Source: CAZHSN01 sp964535125 (lineage in GTDB: Bacteria; Armatimonadota; HRBIN16). Taken from it: DNA of 18,215 nucleotides. The position numbers were made by a program, and so were the translations under genes. This document shows positions 1 through 7,294 of this stretch, in pieces. The DNA is taken from positions 1-18,215 of the forward strand of contig CAZHSN010000070.1 of NCBI GenBank assembly GCA_964535125.1, written 5' to 3'. Numbering within the stretch: position 1 is the stretch's first letter; the number at the start of each line of letters is the position of its first letter. The notes below the pieces were generated by a model. The model had not been told where the DNA came from. It did no database searches and saw only the letters and a list, made by a program, of their open reading frames with translations.

Positions 1-533
1 TTCAGCGTACCGCCTGCGCGACGGATGCGATCAAGCATGGCTCCGTACAGGGAGCGCGTGCTTTTGTCGCAATAGTCCCAGCACGCCAGATCGGTCGCCC
101 CCAAGGCGCAAGGGACCAGTCCGATCGGCCTATTGAGCGCGGAGGCTAAGCGGGCGCCGAACGAGCCGCCGGGGCCCACACCGCCCCACGGCCTGCCCGC
201 CAGGCTTTCGCTGCGGAACTGCTGGTAGATCGACTCGTCGATATCGGGCCAGATACGCAGCATGGTATCGTGATAGGCCGGCGCTTCGGCCTCAAACACG
301 CGATGGATCGGCTCACGCGCATCTGTCCATCGGTTATTCATGCCGAATACACGTACCCGAGGATCGACATGTGACGGGCGGACCACGCCGCCGCCGGACA
401 TGTTTGATTGTCCGGCAAGCACCCAAACATCCAAAGAGGGTGGCGCTGGCGACGCCCCGAGATGAGCGCAGAGGCCGTGGATCAGACAGACGAGCGCAGT
501 GATCAAAGCGGTATAGAGTGGTCTTCGGGTCAT
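1..533 (-). CDS. Sialate O-acetylesterase-like (SASA family) secreted protein, partial
   Basis: The gene is cut by the left edge, so only the first 177 codons are present. The start is ATG at 531-533, preceded by a strong AGGAGG site. Residues 1 to about 28 form a signal peptide with a hydrophobic run, so the product is probably exported. The mature part opens with the GQSNM box (residues 41-45), whose serine 43 is the expected nucleophile of SGNH/SASA-type esterases; this family includes enzymes that remove O-acetyl groups from sialic acids or plant polysaccharides. It aligns along its length with the next gene upstream, sharing blocks such as SLDVWVLAGQSNM, NRWxDAREPIHR-like and RSLYGAxLDRIR, so the two are tandem paralogues. 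The downstream QGE and Asp/His blocks lie outside the window. The actual substrate is unknown. It lies 24 bases after its paralogue and is probably in the same transcript. Confidence 0.88.
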   Translation of the reverse strand, partial: MTRRPLYTALITALVCLIHGLCAHLGASPAPPSLDVWVLAGQSNMSGGGVVRPSHVDPRVRVFGMNNRWTDAREPIHRVFEAEAPAYHDTMLRIWPDIDESIYQQFRSESLAGRPWGGVGPGGSFGARLASALNRPIGLVPCALGATDLACWDYCDKSTRSLYGAMLDRIRRAGGTL

Positions 534-557
534 ACGCGTTCCTCCTGAGATATCAGG

Positions 558-1790
558 CTACGGGATAGCTACGGGGCCGAACGCCGGAACGGGCATGTCC
601 AACTCATCCGTCAGGTTCAGGCATGGATCCAGGCCAACCCCGTAGATCAGGCTGCAAGGCTGTTCCATGCGCGGAAACACGCGCACGATCACTGCGTGTG
701 GATCGGTGGGGTCCAACTTCACCTGGAACACATGCGGGCCGGGTGTTTCGGAGCGGATCGCGAATCCGGTGGGGCGTCCTGCACTGCGCAGTTTCCCTGT
801 GACTCCTTTGAAGCGGACACGCAGTACATCCGCGCCACGTTCCGGCTCCAGCCGTTGCACCGACTCAAGGTCGATAGGTCCCTGGCAACGGCCCTTGTGG
901 TACACCTTGGCCAATGCGACTTCCGCCAACCGTTTGCCCAGCCGCTGCTGGCCGTCATAACCGACATGAATCAGGTCGTCCAACTCCAGATCGGCAGCGC
1001 TGACCACCCACAGGTTAGGCCTCAGCGTGGTCATGGTCCGCTGTGTGTCGCGCATCACTTCCCAGCCGCGGTGGAGCGGTTCGGGCTGTTCCGAGCAGAA
1101 CCTGCCGATCTGCACGGCGATGACCGGCAGGTCCGGGATGCCCGTGTCGCGTCGGATCGCATCGACCCACTCGGCGAATCGCTCGCCATAGGTGGCTGCT
1201 TGTGCTGCGTCGCCCGCATCGCCTTCGCCCTGGTACCACAACACACCACGCAACGTTCCGCCTGCCTTGCGGATGCGGTCCAGCGTGGCTCCGTACAACG
1301 ATCGGGTCCCTTCGTCTTTTTTACGCCAGTCCCAGTTGGCCAAGCTGGTAGCTCCCAGCGCGCACGGGATCAAGCCAACAGGCTTGTTGAGCGCTTTGGC
1401 CAGGTGACGGCCAAACGGTGCACCGGGGCCAACGTCGCCCCAAGGCTTCACCGTTTTGCTCTCGCGGCGGATCTGCTCATATTGTTCGCGTGTCAGACCC
1501 TGCCAGATTAACAGCAGTGTCTCGTAGTAGGCCTCGGCTTCGGCCTCGAAGATACGGTGTATCGGTTCGCGGGCGACATCCCAGCGGTTGTCCATACCGA
1601 ACACTTTGACACGCGTATCCACGCGGTCTTTACCACGCAGGACGCCTGCGCCCTGCATGTTCGACTGTCCGGCGAGTACCCAGACATCGAGGGATGGCGG
1701 GGCCGGGGCGGTTGGGTCCGCGCTTGCTGATGCGGACGCTGTGACGGCGAGTAAGGGAAGCAGCGCCAGCAGACACCAGAAAGGGAACAT
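558..1790 (-). CDS. Sialate O-acetylesterase-like (SASA family) secreted protein
   Basis: This is a complete 410-residue protein. I chose the ATG at 1788-1790 because AAAGGA lies six bases ahead of it and a good signal peptide follows at once (MFPFWCLLALLPLLAV, then an Ala/Ser-rich cleavage region). The frame is open further upstream, but that stretch overlaps ccsA and is not protein-like; an ATG seven codons upstream (1809-1811) lacks a clear ribosome site. Catalytic blocks of the SGNH/SASA fold are visible: GQSNM at 41-45 (Ser43), WYQGEGDA at 185-192, and DDLIHVGYDG at 271-280 carrying the Asp/His pair. The family hydrolyses acetyl esters on sugars, here presumably in the periplasm or outside the cell. 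The last 100 residues form a beta-rich tail with no motif I recognise. It sits 29 bases after ccsA, an unexpected partner, and its paralogue follows 24 bases downstream. Confidence 0.9.
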   Translation of the reverse strand: MFPFWCLLALLPLLAVTASASASADPTAPAPPSLDVWVLAGQSNMQGAGVLRGKDRVDTRVKVFGMDNRWDVAREPIHRIFEAEAEAYYETLLLIWQGLTREQYEQIRRESKTVKPWGDVGPGAPFGRHLAKALNKPVGLIPCALGATSLANWDWRKKDEGTRSLYGATLDRIRKAGGTLRGVLWYQGEGDAGDAAQAATYGERFAEWVDAIRRDTGIPDLPVIAVQIGRFCSEQPEPLHRGWEVMRDTQRTMTTLRPNLWVVSAADLELDDLIHVGYDGQQRLGKRLAEVALAKVYHKGRCQGPIDLESVQRLEPERGADVLRVRFKGVTGKLRSAGRPTGFAIRSETPGPHVFQVKLDPTDPHAVIVRVFPRMEQPCSLIYGVGLDPCLNLTDELDMPVPAFGPVAIP

Positions 1791-1796
1791 GGTGTA

Positions 1797-1802
1797 TCCT
1801 TT
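1797..1802 (-). promoter_or_regulatory. Ribosome binding site deciding the SASA start
   Basis: AAAGGA on the minus strand lies six bases before the ATG at 1788-1790. The ATG at 1809-1811 has no comparable site, so the shorter start is preferred. It also gives the more typical signal peptide. Confidence 0.55.
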
Positions 1803-1819
1803 CGCGTTCATCAGACGTT

Positions 1820-2623
1820 TCAGTAGGTATGTATGCTTTGAGCGGCGGTGGGCAGAGCATTCACTCCAAACCACGCGCCCAACACAACCAGAAATCCGAG
1901 CAGCGCCATCGTGACGACCGCGGATGGTCCGACGCGGCGATGTACGGTGATGTGGTCGATCAGCAGGTAGATCGCCCATGTGGCGAACGCCCAAGTCTCT
2001 TTGGGGTCCCAACTCCAATAGCGGCCCCAGGCTTGCCATGCCCAGATGGCGCCGAACACTAACCCGGCTGTCAGGAATGGGATCGACAGACGCATCAACC
2101 GTTGAATATGATCGGCCGATGCGCCGTCAACCGGAACGCGACGTACGAGGCGTTTGAAGATCAACGCCGCGCTCCATGCCGCCGCCAACCCCAGAGCGGC
2201 GTACGCGACCATATAGACGATCACATGGGGCACGAACCAGATGCTGCGCAGTGCCGGGGGCAGCGGCGTGTCGAACGCTTCCGGGCGCGCCAGGGTGATG
2301 CCTAAGAACACCAGCCCCATGATCAAACACGGGGCAGTCAGGGTGGGGGCTTGCCAGCGCCGTTGCGCCAACCCGCCGATAACGGCCAGAAGCAGGCAAT
2401 ACCACAGGCGTGTTTGCCCAAGGGTGCGCAGGGGAGGGTGCCCCAGTTTCACCCATACAACAAACAAGAGAGCCGCCAGGCTGATGACCCCCAGCCAAAG
2501 CAGGCGAGGCGCCCAGGACAGTGATCGTGTGCGTGGCGCGAGCGTCATCACTAGCGCAACCAGCCAGCAACCGGCAGCCAGCCCGCTCAACATCATCACC
2601 AGTGTGGACAGCATGATCATCAT
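1820..2623 (-). CDS. ccsA: CcsA/ResC-like cytochrome c biogenesis (heme handling) membrane protein
   Basis: The protein has 267 residues, most of them in hydrophobic membrane segments. Its signature is the tryptophan-rich WWD block WGRYWSWDPKETWAFATW, followed by LLIDH; in the heme-handling superfamily (CcsA, CcmC, CcmF, NrfE) this block cradles heme. Conserved flanking histidines are visible at WFVPHV before the WWD block and at SIHTY at the C-terminus. With ResB it should form the system II synthase that moves heme across the membrane and ligates it to CxxCH motifs of apocytochromes c. ATG 2621-2623 overlaps the TGA of the ResB-like gene as ATGA, with AGGG five bases upstream. Two more ATGs follow within four codons, so the exact start could shift by a few residues. 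Its likely clients are the multiheme NrfH and NrfA encoded just upstream. Confidence 0.9.
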   Translation of the reverse strand: MMIMLSTLVMMLSGLAAGCWLVALVMTLAPRTRSLSWAPRLLWLGVISLAALLFVVWVKLGHPPLRTLGQTRLWYCLLLAVIGGLAQRRWQAPTLTAPCLIMGLVFLGITLARPEAFDTPLPPALRSIWFVPHVIVYMVAYAALGLAAAWSAALIFKRLVRRVPVDGASADHIQRLMRLSIPFLTAGLVFGAIWAWQAWGRYWSWDPKETWAFATWAIYLLIDHITVHRRVGPSAVVTMALLGFLVVLGAWFGVNALPTAAQSIHTY

Positions 2624-4008
2624 GAACACCCTGACCGATTGAGACGAAACGCGTACGCCAGGATAGATCCGGCCAATACCATCAGCATGCCAAGCAGCAG
2701 TATGGGTTGCGCGGGATCTTTGCGCGCCAGGAAAGTCACCAAATGCTGCCCAGTGAATACCAGGTCGCCGCCATTCTGGAACAGCGTCCATCCATTGATC
2801 TTCAACGGCTTGTTGACCGCCACATCGGTGTGGATCCGCTTGCCGTCATCGGTCACCACGTCAACATAAGAGCGTGAGTCTGTCAAGGGGCCTCGGCGCA
2901 CCTCAATACGCGGTGTGACTGCGTAGAAGCGGAACACCTGAGCCCGTTGGCGTACATTTGCCTGTGGCAACGATGTATCGTCAGGTATTGGCTGCACGCC
3001 TAGAGGCACGCGAATGATGCGGCCGTCAGGCCCTCGGATAACCGTGGATAGACCCTCGAAGCTGCTTCTCGTGACAGGTGCTTTGGGTGCAGGAAAAAGG
3101 TAGGCTGGTATCTGCTCCAGACGCTCACCGTGTTTTTTCGAGCGGATCCGCAGTTGGAAGCACTGAACGTACTCCAGATGGCGGTCATCTGTTAACGGCG
3201 GCAGGCGGGTGCCTGGTCTGCGTACCACAGTGATGGTGTAACGTTCCTGGCCAATGAGATGGGTGTATGTCGCTCCCGATTGCAGCGGGCCTAGTACGAC
3301 AAGAGCGTTCTGCGGTTGCTCTTTAGGTTTTGTCAGTGTCAGGATCGGTTCATGGTGCCTGTTGACATGCTTTGTTACGGTGATTGACGCGCCCAGTGGT
3401 ACATCCGATTGTGACTCGGTTTGTACCGAGTTGACAGACCGTCCTGTGATCATGCGTAATGTGCCTGCAGTGTTCAGCTGACTGCCGGCGACTCCGCCGA
3501 ACAGCACACACAGCATGCCCAGATGGTTCAGTGCGAAGGGAACCGTGAGACGGTGGGACGCACAGCGACGGCCAAGCAGTGCAGCCAAGTGGAACCAGAG
3601 CAACGCAGACGCCATCAGGAACGGCAATGACTGAAACACATGGCGCAGACCGAGGCGTGTCCACATATCCAAGGCGTCGATGTCCTGGACGAAAAGCGTG
3701 GACATCAAGGCGAGCGTCCCGGTCAAGATCAGCGCGGTCATGCCGAACGGGACGCCGGATGCCCAGCGCAACTCACCTGCCTGGCGGTAACGCCATCCCA
3801 GCAGGAAACTGACTGCGGTAAACGCCAGCAGGAACGCCACCGTAAGTCCGGCCGATGGCGACGGTAACTCCATTCCATTCAGGCGCCATTGAAACGCGAA
3901 GGCGATAGCCACCAGGCAGATCTGCACCAGCAAGGCTTGGGACCAGCCCCACGGCAGGTCCCAGAACGCGGTCCGTGCGTCGTGCGTAAGGTCCTGTGGT
4001 TCGGTCAT
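2620..4008 (-). CDS. resB: ResB-like cytochrome c biogenesis protein
   Basis: The protein has 462 residues. About five hydrophobic segments occupy the first 190 residues, a large soluble and presumably periplasmic domain covers roughly 190-425, and a last membrane segment sits near the C-terminus (ILLLGMLMVLAGSILAYAF). This topology, the motif GWTLFQNGGD near residue 410, and the partner ccsA identify the ResB/Ccs1 half of the system II cytochrome c synthase. Histidines in the membrane region (LWFHLAALLG, ALNHLGMLC) are candidate heme contacts. ATG 4006-4008 overlaps the TGA of nrfA as ATGA, and the downstream end overlaps ccsA the same way, so expression is probably coupled. ResB proteins vary widely in sequence, so the call rests on topology and context more than on one motif. 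Confidence 0.85.
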   Translation of the reverse strand: MTEPQDLTHDARTAFWDLPWGWSQALLVQICLVAIAFAFQWRLNGMELPSPSAGLTVAFLLAFTAVSFLLGWRYRQAGELRWASGVPFGMTALILTGTLALMSTLFVQDIDALDMWTRLGLRHVFQSLPFLMASALLWFHLAALLGRRCASHRLTVPFALNHLGMLCVLFGGVAGSQLNTAGTLRMITGRSVNSVQTESQSDVPLGASITVTKHVNRHHEPILTLTKPKEQPQNALVVLGPLQSGATYTHLIGQERYTITVVRRPGTRLPPLTDDRHLEYVQCFQLRIRSKKHGERLEQIPAYLFPAPKAPVTRSSFEGLSTVIRGPDGRIIRVPLGVQPIPDDTSLPQANVRQRAQVFRFYAVTPRIEVRRGPLTDSRSYVDVVTDDGKRIHTDVAVNKPLKINGWTLFQNGGDLVFTGQHLVTFLARKDPAQPILLLGMLMVLAGSILAYAFRLNRSGCS

Positions 4009-5327
4009 TCTGCCTGGTTGCGAGCGATCAGGCGCGCCTGATGGGCCAAGTCAATTGCCGTAGCCAGTATGCGCGCGCACTCTTGGGGGGAATGGATACC
4101 CATACCGCTGTTTTGTGCGACGAAGTCCCAGCGCATCTGGGCGCGGCGCACCAGCCCGCGCGCTTTGTCGAGCACTGGCTCTGGTGTCTTTCGGGCCATC
4201 GCAGCGGCGATATCATCATGCGCCGATACCAGCGCGCGTTCAGCCGCATACTGCAGTTCCTGGTTGGTGTCCTGAATGCTCTCCACCCGCTTGCGCACCT
4301 CGTCGGCGGTCCAACGATGGCAGACCAGACAGGAGTTTTCGATGTTTTTCAACGGACTTTGAATATGGTGATCCGTGTACTTGATGCCGCCGACGCTCAT
4401 ATAGGGCATATGGCAGTCAGCGCAGGCGACATCGCGGTACGCATGCACACCGGTCAGGTAGATTTCGTAATCCGGATGCTGCATCTTGATCATCTTGGTC
4501 TGGCTGACAGGATGCACCCAGTCCACGTGCGGCACATCGTCGGTGTAGTACTGCTCGATCTGTTCGATACGGGTTCCGCGCTTCCATGGGAACGTGAGAT
4601 AATAGCCCTTCTCCGCGTCAGGCCGTTTGGCGAAGTAGTACTCCACGTGGCACTGCGCGCAGACCAGTGACCGCATCTCCTGGTGGGTGGCCTTATCGAT
4701 GTCGCGCCCCATGGCCTGGAACGCCTCCCGCAGCGCAGGACGCGAGATGCGCAACTGCATGGTTTTGGAATCATGACAGTCGGCGCACCCGATGGGATGC
4801 GTGATTTCACCCCGGTAACTGTCAAACGGACGCTTGTAGAAACCGGCGACTCCATATTGCTCCATAAGCTGGGGCACTTGTGAGCTCTTGCACGTCCAGC
4901 AGGTGCCCGGCTGCTTGACTCCGCCTCGTTTGGGATCTACGCGTCGGGTAGTGGTGACATCCTCTACGGCCATCCGATGGCCGCGCTCTTCGTTGTAGTC
5001 GATCGCGAACGGGTACCCCTGCCACAGCTTGACCAGCATGGGATCACGTTCGATCCAGCTGAACGGGGTGGGGCCGCCGTACTTGGTTGGAGCGCCGCCT
5101 TCCGCTGTGGCTAGCCATCCTTGGTACTCCTGCGGGAAGTTCTTGCCCCAGAGCGCGCTGTCCGGAGACTGCGTGGGAATCGGGACGGTGATCCGCGGAG
5201 GGATCATCGCTTCGCGACGCCGTTCCATGATTGATATCCCCAGTAAGCCCAGCCCGAAGGTGGCTCCCAGCGCGGCCAGAAAGACGGCCCAACCGGCCCA
5301 TGCAGGCAACTGACGTGGTGCGTTCAT
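4005..5327 (-). CDS. nrfA: Ammonia-forming cytochrome c nitrite reductase, catalytic subunit NrfA
   Basis: NrfA reduces nitrite to ammonium with six electrons (EC 1.7.2.2) in the periplasm. The 440-residue protein has five heme sites: CWTCK at 143-147, the lysine-ligated active-site heme diagnostic of NrfA, then CADCH at 181, CAQCH at 223, CADCH at 302 and CLVCH at 333. Around the active site, tyrosines 230/231 follow the third motif, and KMQHPDYE at 281-288 supplies the Lys-x-Gln-His signature with catalytic His284. An uncleaved anchor or signal segment spans about 10-33. ATG 5325-5327 overlaps the nrfH stop as ATGA; the frame stays open upstream but there overlaps nrfH. The classic CxxCK needs dedicated heme lyase activity in some bacteria, which suits the adjoining ResB/CcsA pair. 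Confidence 0.97.
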   Translation of the reverse strand: MNAPRQLPAWAGWAVFLAALGATFGLGLLGISIMERRREAMIPPRITVPIPTQSPDSALWGKNFPQEYQGWLATAEGGAPTKYGGPTPFSWIERDPMLVKLWQGYPFAIDYNEERGHRMAVEDVTTTRRVDPKRGGVKQPGTCWTCKSSQVPQLMEQYGVAGFYKRPFDSYRGEITHPIGCADCHDSKTMQLRISRPALREAFQAMGRDIDKATHQEMRSLVCAQCHVEYYFAKRPDAEKGYYLTFPWKRGTRIEQIEQYYTDDVPHVDWVHPVSQTKMIKMQHPDYEIYLTGVHAYRDVACADCHMPYMSVGGIKYTDHHIQSPLKNIENSCLVCHRWTADEVRKRVESIQDTNQELQYAAERALVSAHDDIAAAMARKTPEPVLDKARGLVRRAQMRWDFVAQNSGMGIHSPQECARILATAIDLAHQARLIARNQAE

Positions 5328-5908
5328 TGCATTCGGTCTCCCCGTTGAGGTTTGGTGGTGATGGGCTTCAGACGTGGAAAGGGCGTAGCCTGCGTGGCTG
5401 CCAAGCTGCGGACTAACCCATGGGGGACGCTGTCGTGACAGTCGGTGCAGCGCCGCTGACTGTTTACCAGCATCGCAGCACGCTGTAACTGTGGCTGATG
5501 ACAGCGTACACAGTTCTGCTGGATGACGCGTTGCGCAGCCGGTGTGGCGCGCAGCACCTGCGGTTCGCGACGCAGGGTGAAGATGGTGGAGTGACGGGCG
5601 CCGTCGTAAGCCTTGAAGCCGTACTTGGCGACTGCGGATGTATGCGGTACGTGGCACTCATTGCAGACCACTTCAGCGCGATGGCTGCTGCGCTGCCACG
5701 TGATGTATGACGTACTCATGATATGGCAGTTAATGCACGTCTCGGCTTCATCCGAGAGGTAGCTGGCTGCCTCTGACATGCGGATGACCAGCAAACCCAA
5801 GCCCGCGGCGACACCCAGCAACCCATACAGGGTCAATCGCCAGCGCTGAGCGACGAATCGAAGCCTGAGCGCGTCATTCAGCAACCGCAGCAGGTCGTCT
5901 CTGTTCAT
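5324..5908 (-). CDS. nrfH: Tetraheme cytochrome c quinol dehydrogenase NrfH
   Basis: NrfH takes electrons from the membrane quinol pool and passes them to NrfA. The 194-residue protein has a short cytoplasmic start, one membrane anchor at about 26-43 (LTLYGLLGVAAGLGLLVI) and four CxxCH heme motifs: CINCH at 58, CNECH at 82, CVRCH at 133 and CTDCH at 154. The methionine in CINCHIM matches the NrfH/NapC family, in which a methionine near heme 1 acts as an unusual ligand. It is the first gene of a run of overlapping minus-strand genes. The ATG at 5906-5908 has no Shine-Dalgarno site; instead a TATATT box lies six bases upstream, so the message may be leaderless. Confidence 0.96.
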   Translation of the reverse strand: MNRDDLLRLLNDALRLRFVAQRWRLTLYGLLGVAAGLGLLVIRMSEAASYLSDEAETCINCHIMSTSYITWQRSSHRAEVVCNECHVPHTSAVAKYGFKAYDGARHSTIFTLRREPQVLRATPAAQRVIQQNCVRCHQPQLQRAAMLVNSQRRCTDCHDSVPHGLVRSLAATQATPFPRLKPITTKPQRGDRMQ

Positions 5909-5920
5909 AATATGAATATA
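5904..5920 (-). promoter_or_regulatory. Putative -10 box and inverted repeat at the nrfH start
   Basis: On the minus strand TATATT (5915-5920) resembles a sigma-70 -10 box and lies six bases before the nrfH ATG. TTCATA-A-TATGAA (5904-5916) is a perfect inverted repeat with a one-base centre that overlaps both the box and the start codon. It could be a repressor site, but it does not match the FNR or NsrR consensus as I remember them. No convincing -35 is visible. Confidence 0.35.
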
Positions 5921-5976
5921 GTCGATGCGGTACGGGAACGCTAGCCGTAGAAGCCGCTTTGGCAGGAGGTTTCCGC

Positions 5977-6522
5977 ATGTATCTCATATTGAGTGGCAGT
6001 CCGAACACCGATGGACTGACAGCTGCCTGTGTGGAGGCGGCGACCCGGGGAGTCAGGCAGGCCGGACATGAAACGCACGCCTTGAACCTGTGTGCGCACC
6101 GTCTGGAGCGCTGCCGTCAATGCGAAGCCGGCTGGGGCATCTGCCTGATGGAACACCGCTGCATCATTGAGGATGATCTGGCGGAGATACAGGAGATGCT
6201 GGCCGAGTGCGAGGGATTGGTGCTGGTGACACCGGTCTATTTCGGAGAACCCTCCGAGGCCGCAAAAGCCGCCATGGACCGACTGCGCCGCTGTCACTTC
6301 CAGATCGGCCCGGCGGCCTATCTGCAGGACAAGCCGGTGCTGAGTGTGGCCGCCGCCGGCGGTTCAGGCGGCGGTATCACCAGTTGTCTGGCTTCATTGG
6401 AGCGCTGGACACAGCACATGCATGGTACCGTGTGGGACCTGGTGGGGATCACCCGGTTCAACCGTGAGGCGCGCCTGCAGGCGATCCAGGAATCGGCGCG
6501 CCGAATGGCGGAGCGCGTGTAA
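5977..6522 (+). CDS. Flavodoxin-fold NAD(P)H-dependent FMN reductase family protein
   Basis: The 181-residue protein starts at ATG 5977 behind a strong AGGAGGT (5964-5970). It has the landmarks of the FMN-reductase/iron-sulfur flavoprotein group: an N-terminal strand and phosphate loop, LILSGSPNTDGLT (residues 3-15), which binds FMN phosphate; a cysteine group C46-x2-C49-x6-C56-x5-C62 followed by IIEDDL; and VLVTPVYFGEPSEAAKAAMD (residues 82-101), the usual TPvYfg...K...D block. In iron-sulfur flavoproteins a compact cysteine cluster binds 4Fe-4S; the spacing here is looser, so metal binding is uncertain. It probably moves electrons between NAD(P)H, flavin and an unknown acceptor in the cytoplasm. 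It is transcribed away from nrfH across a 68-base gap and converges on the creatininase-family gene 16 bases downstream. Confidence 0.85.
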   Translation: MYLILSGSPNTDGLTAACVEAATRGVRQAGHETHALNLCAHRLERCRQCEAGWGICLMEHRCIIEDDLAEIQEMLAECEGLVLVTPVYFGEPSEAAKAAMDRLRRCHFQIGPAAYLQDKPVLSVAAAGGSGGGITSCLASLERWTQHMHGTVWDLVGITRFNREARLQAIQESARRMAERV

Positions 6523-6538
6523 CCGAGCTGCCCGGGCG

Positions 6539-7294
6539 CTACACGGCTTCTTGCAGCGCCTGCCGAACCAGAGCGCTACTGCGGTTCAGCAGTTCGCGCA
6601 GCAGCTTGCGGCCCAGCGCAGCCGATGCGTGCTGACGCGGATCCTGTCCGCAGATCGCAAACAGGGGATGCGCGGGATCGTGTGCCGCATCGGCGCCCGC
6701 GGGTGAGTCATGGGTGCAGTGGTGCTGACGCGTTCGGCCCTCCCGCAACGCGTCCATGCGCACCCAGGAGGGTTTGAGCGCCAGCGCGAGGCTGGTCTCG
6801 TACTTCGCGGCGTGGTCACCGGGGAATACGTCACCGGGTTCCGGTGTCTGCAGCAGCGGTTCGGAGAGCGCCAGACAGCGCATACCGGGATGCCGTCGTT
6901 GGGCATCCTCTGCTGCCTGACGCACCAGATCCAGTTGTTCTTGCGGGTAGTGCCCGGTCCAAAGAACCACCACCTTCACCTGGTGGTCCGCCAGTCTGTC
7001 TAGGGTGGGGTCGAGTATGGCCCTTATCGACTCCGGGGAAACCATCCAGGTAAACCGATATCCGATATGACCGCCTCCGTGTCCGTAATACAGCGGGGGC
7101 AGCACCGCGCCGCCCACGCGCCGGGCGGCCCGCTGGCAGATCGCCTGAGCTTTGAGGCCATCGAAACAGACGGGCAGGTGCCAGCCGTGGTGTTCGTAGG
7201 TCCCCAATGGGATCCATACGATCGGCCGTGCGGACAACACCTGCTGCAGCCTGTCGGGGTGACTTTCGGCCCAGCTACACCATAATACGCTCAT
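6539..7294 (-). CDS. Creatininase-family (creatinine amidohydrolase-like) metal-dependent hydrolase
   Basis: The 251-residue protein has no signal peptide. The family signature is clear: PLGTYEHHGWHLPVCFDGLK (29-48), matching the PlGs.EqHGpHLP..tD block that carries metal ligands (Glu34, His36, Asp45); GHGGGHIGY (71-79); WTGHYPQEQ (112-120), where most members have nGHGgN; and DHAAKYETSLALAL (160-173), matching the conserved AGe.ETS block. Members hydrolyse cyclic or linear amides such as creatinine, or act on cofactor intermediates (MftE in mycofactocin, ArfB in riboflavin synthesis). The degenerate nGHGGN block argues against assigning the creatinine reaction. The start at 7292-7294 overlaps the GH31 stop as ATGA, so it is probably made together with that glycosidase. 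Its substrate cannot be told from sequence. Confidence 0.85.
   Translation of the reverse strand: MSVLWCSWAESHPDRLQQVLSARPIVWIPLGTYEHHGWHLPVCFDGLKAQAICQRAARRVGGAVLPPLYYGHGGGHIGYRFTWMVSPESIRAILDPTLDRLADHQVKVVVLWTGHYPQEQLDLVRQAAEDAQRRHPGMRCLALSEPLLQTPEPGDVFPGDHAAKYETSLALALKPSWVRMDALREGRTRQHHCTHDSPAGADAAHDPAHPLFAICGQDPRQHASAALGRKLLRELLNRSSALVRQALQEAV

Noticed and set aside
6523..6538. GCCCGGGC palindrome between the convergent flavoprotein and creatininase-family genes as a terminator
   Set aside because: The symmetric part is only eight bases and no T-run follows on either strand.
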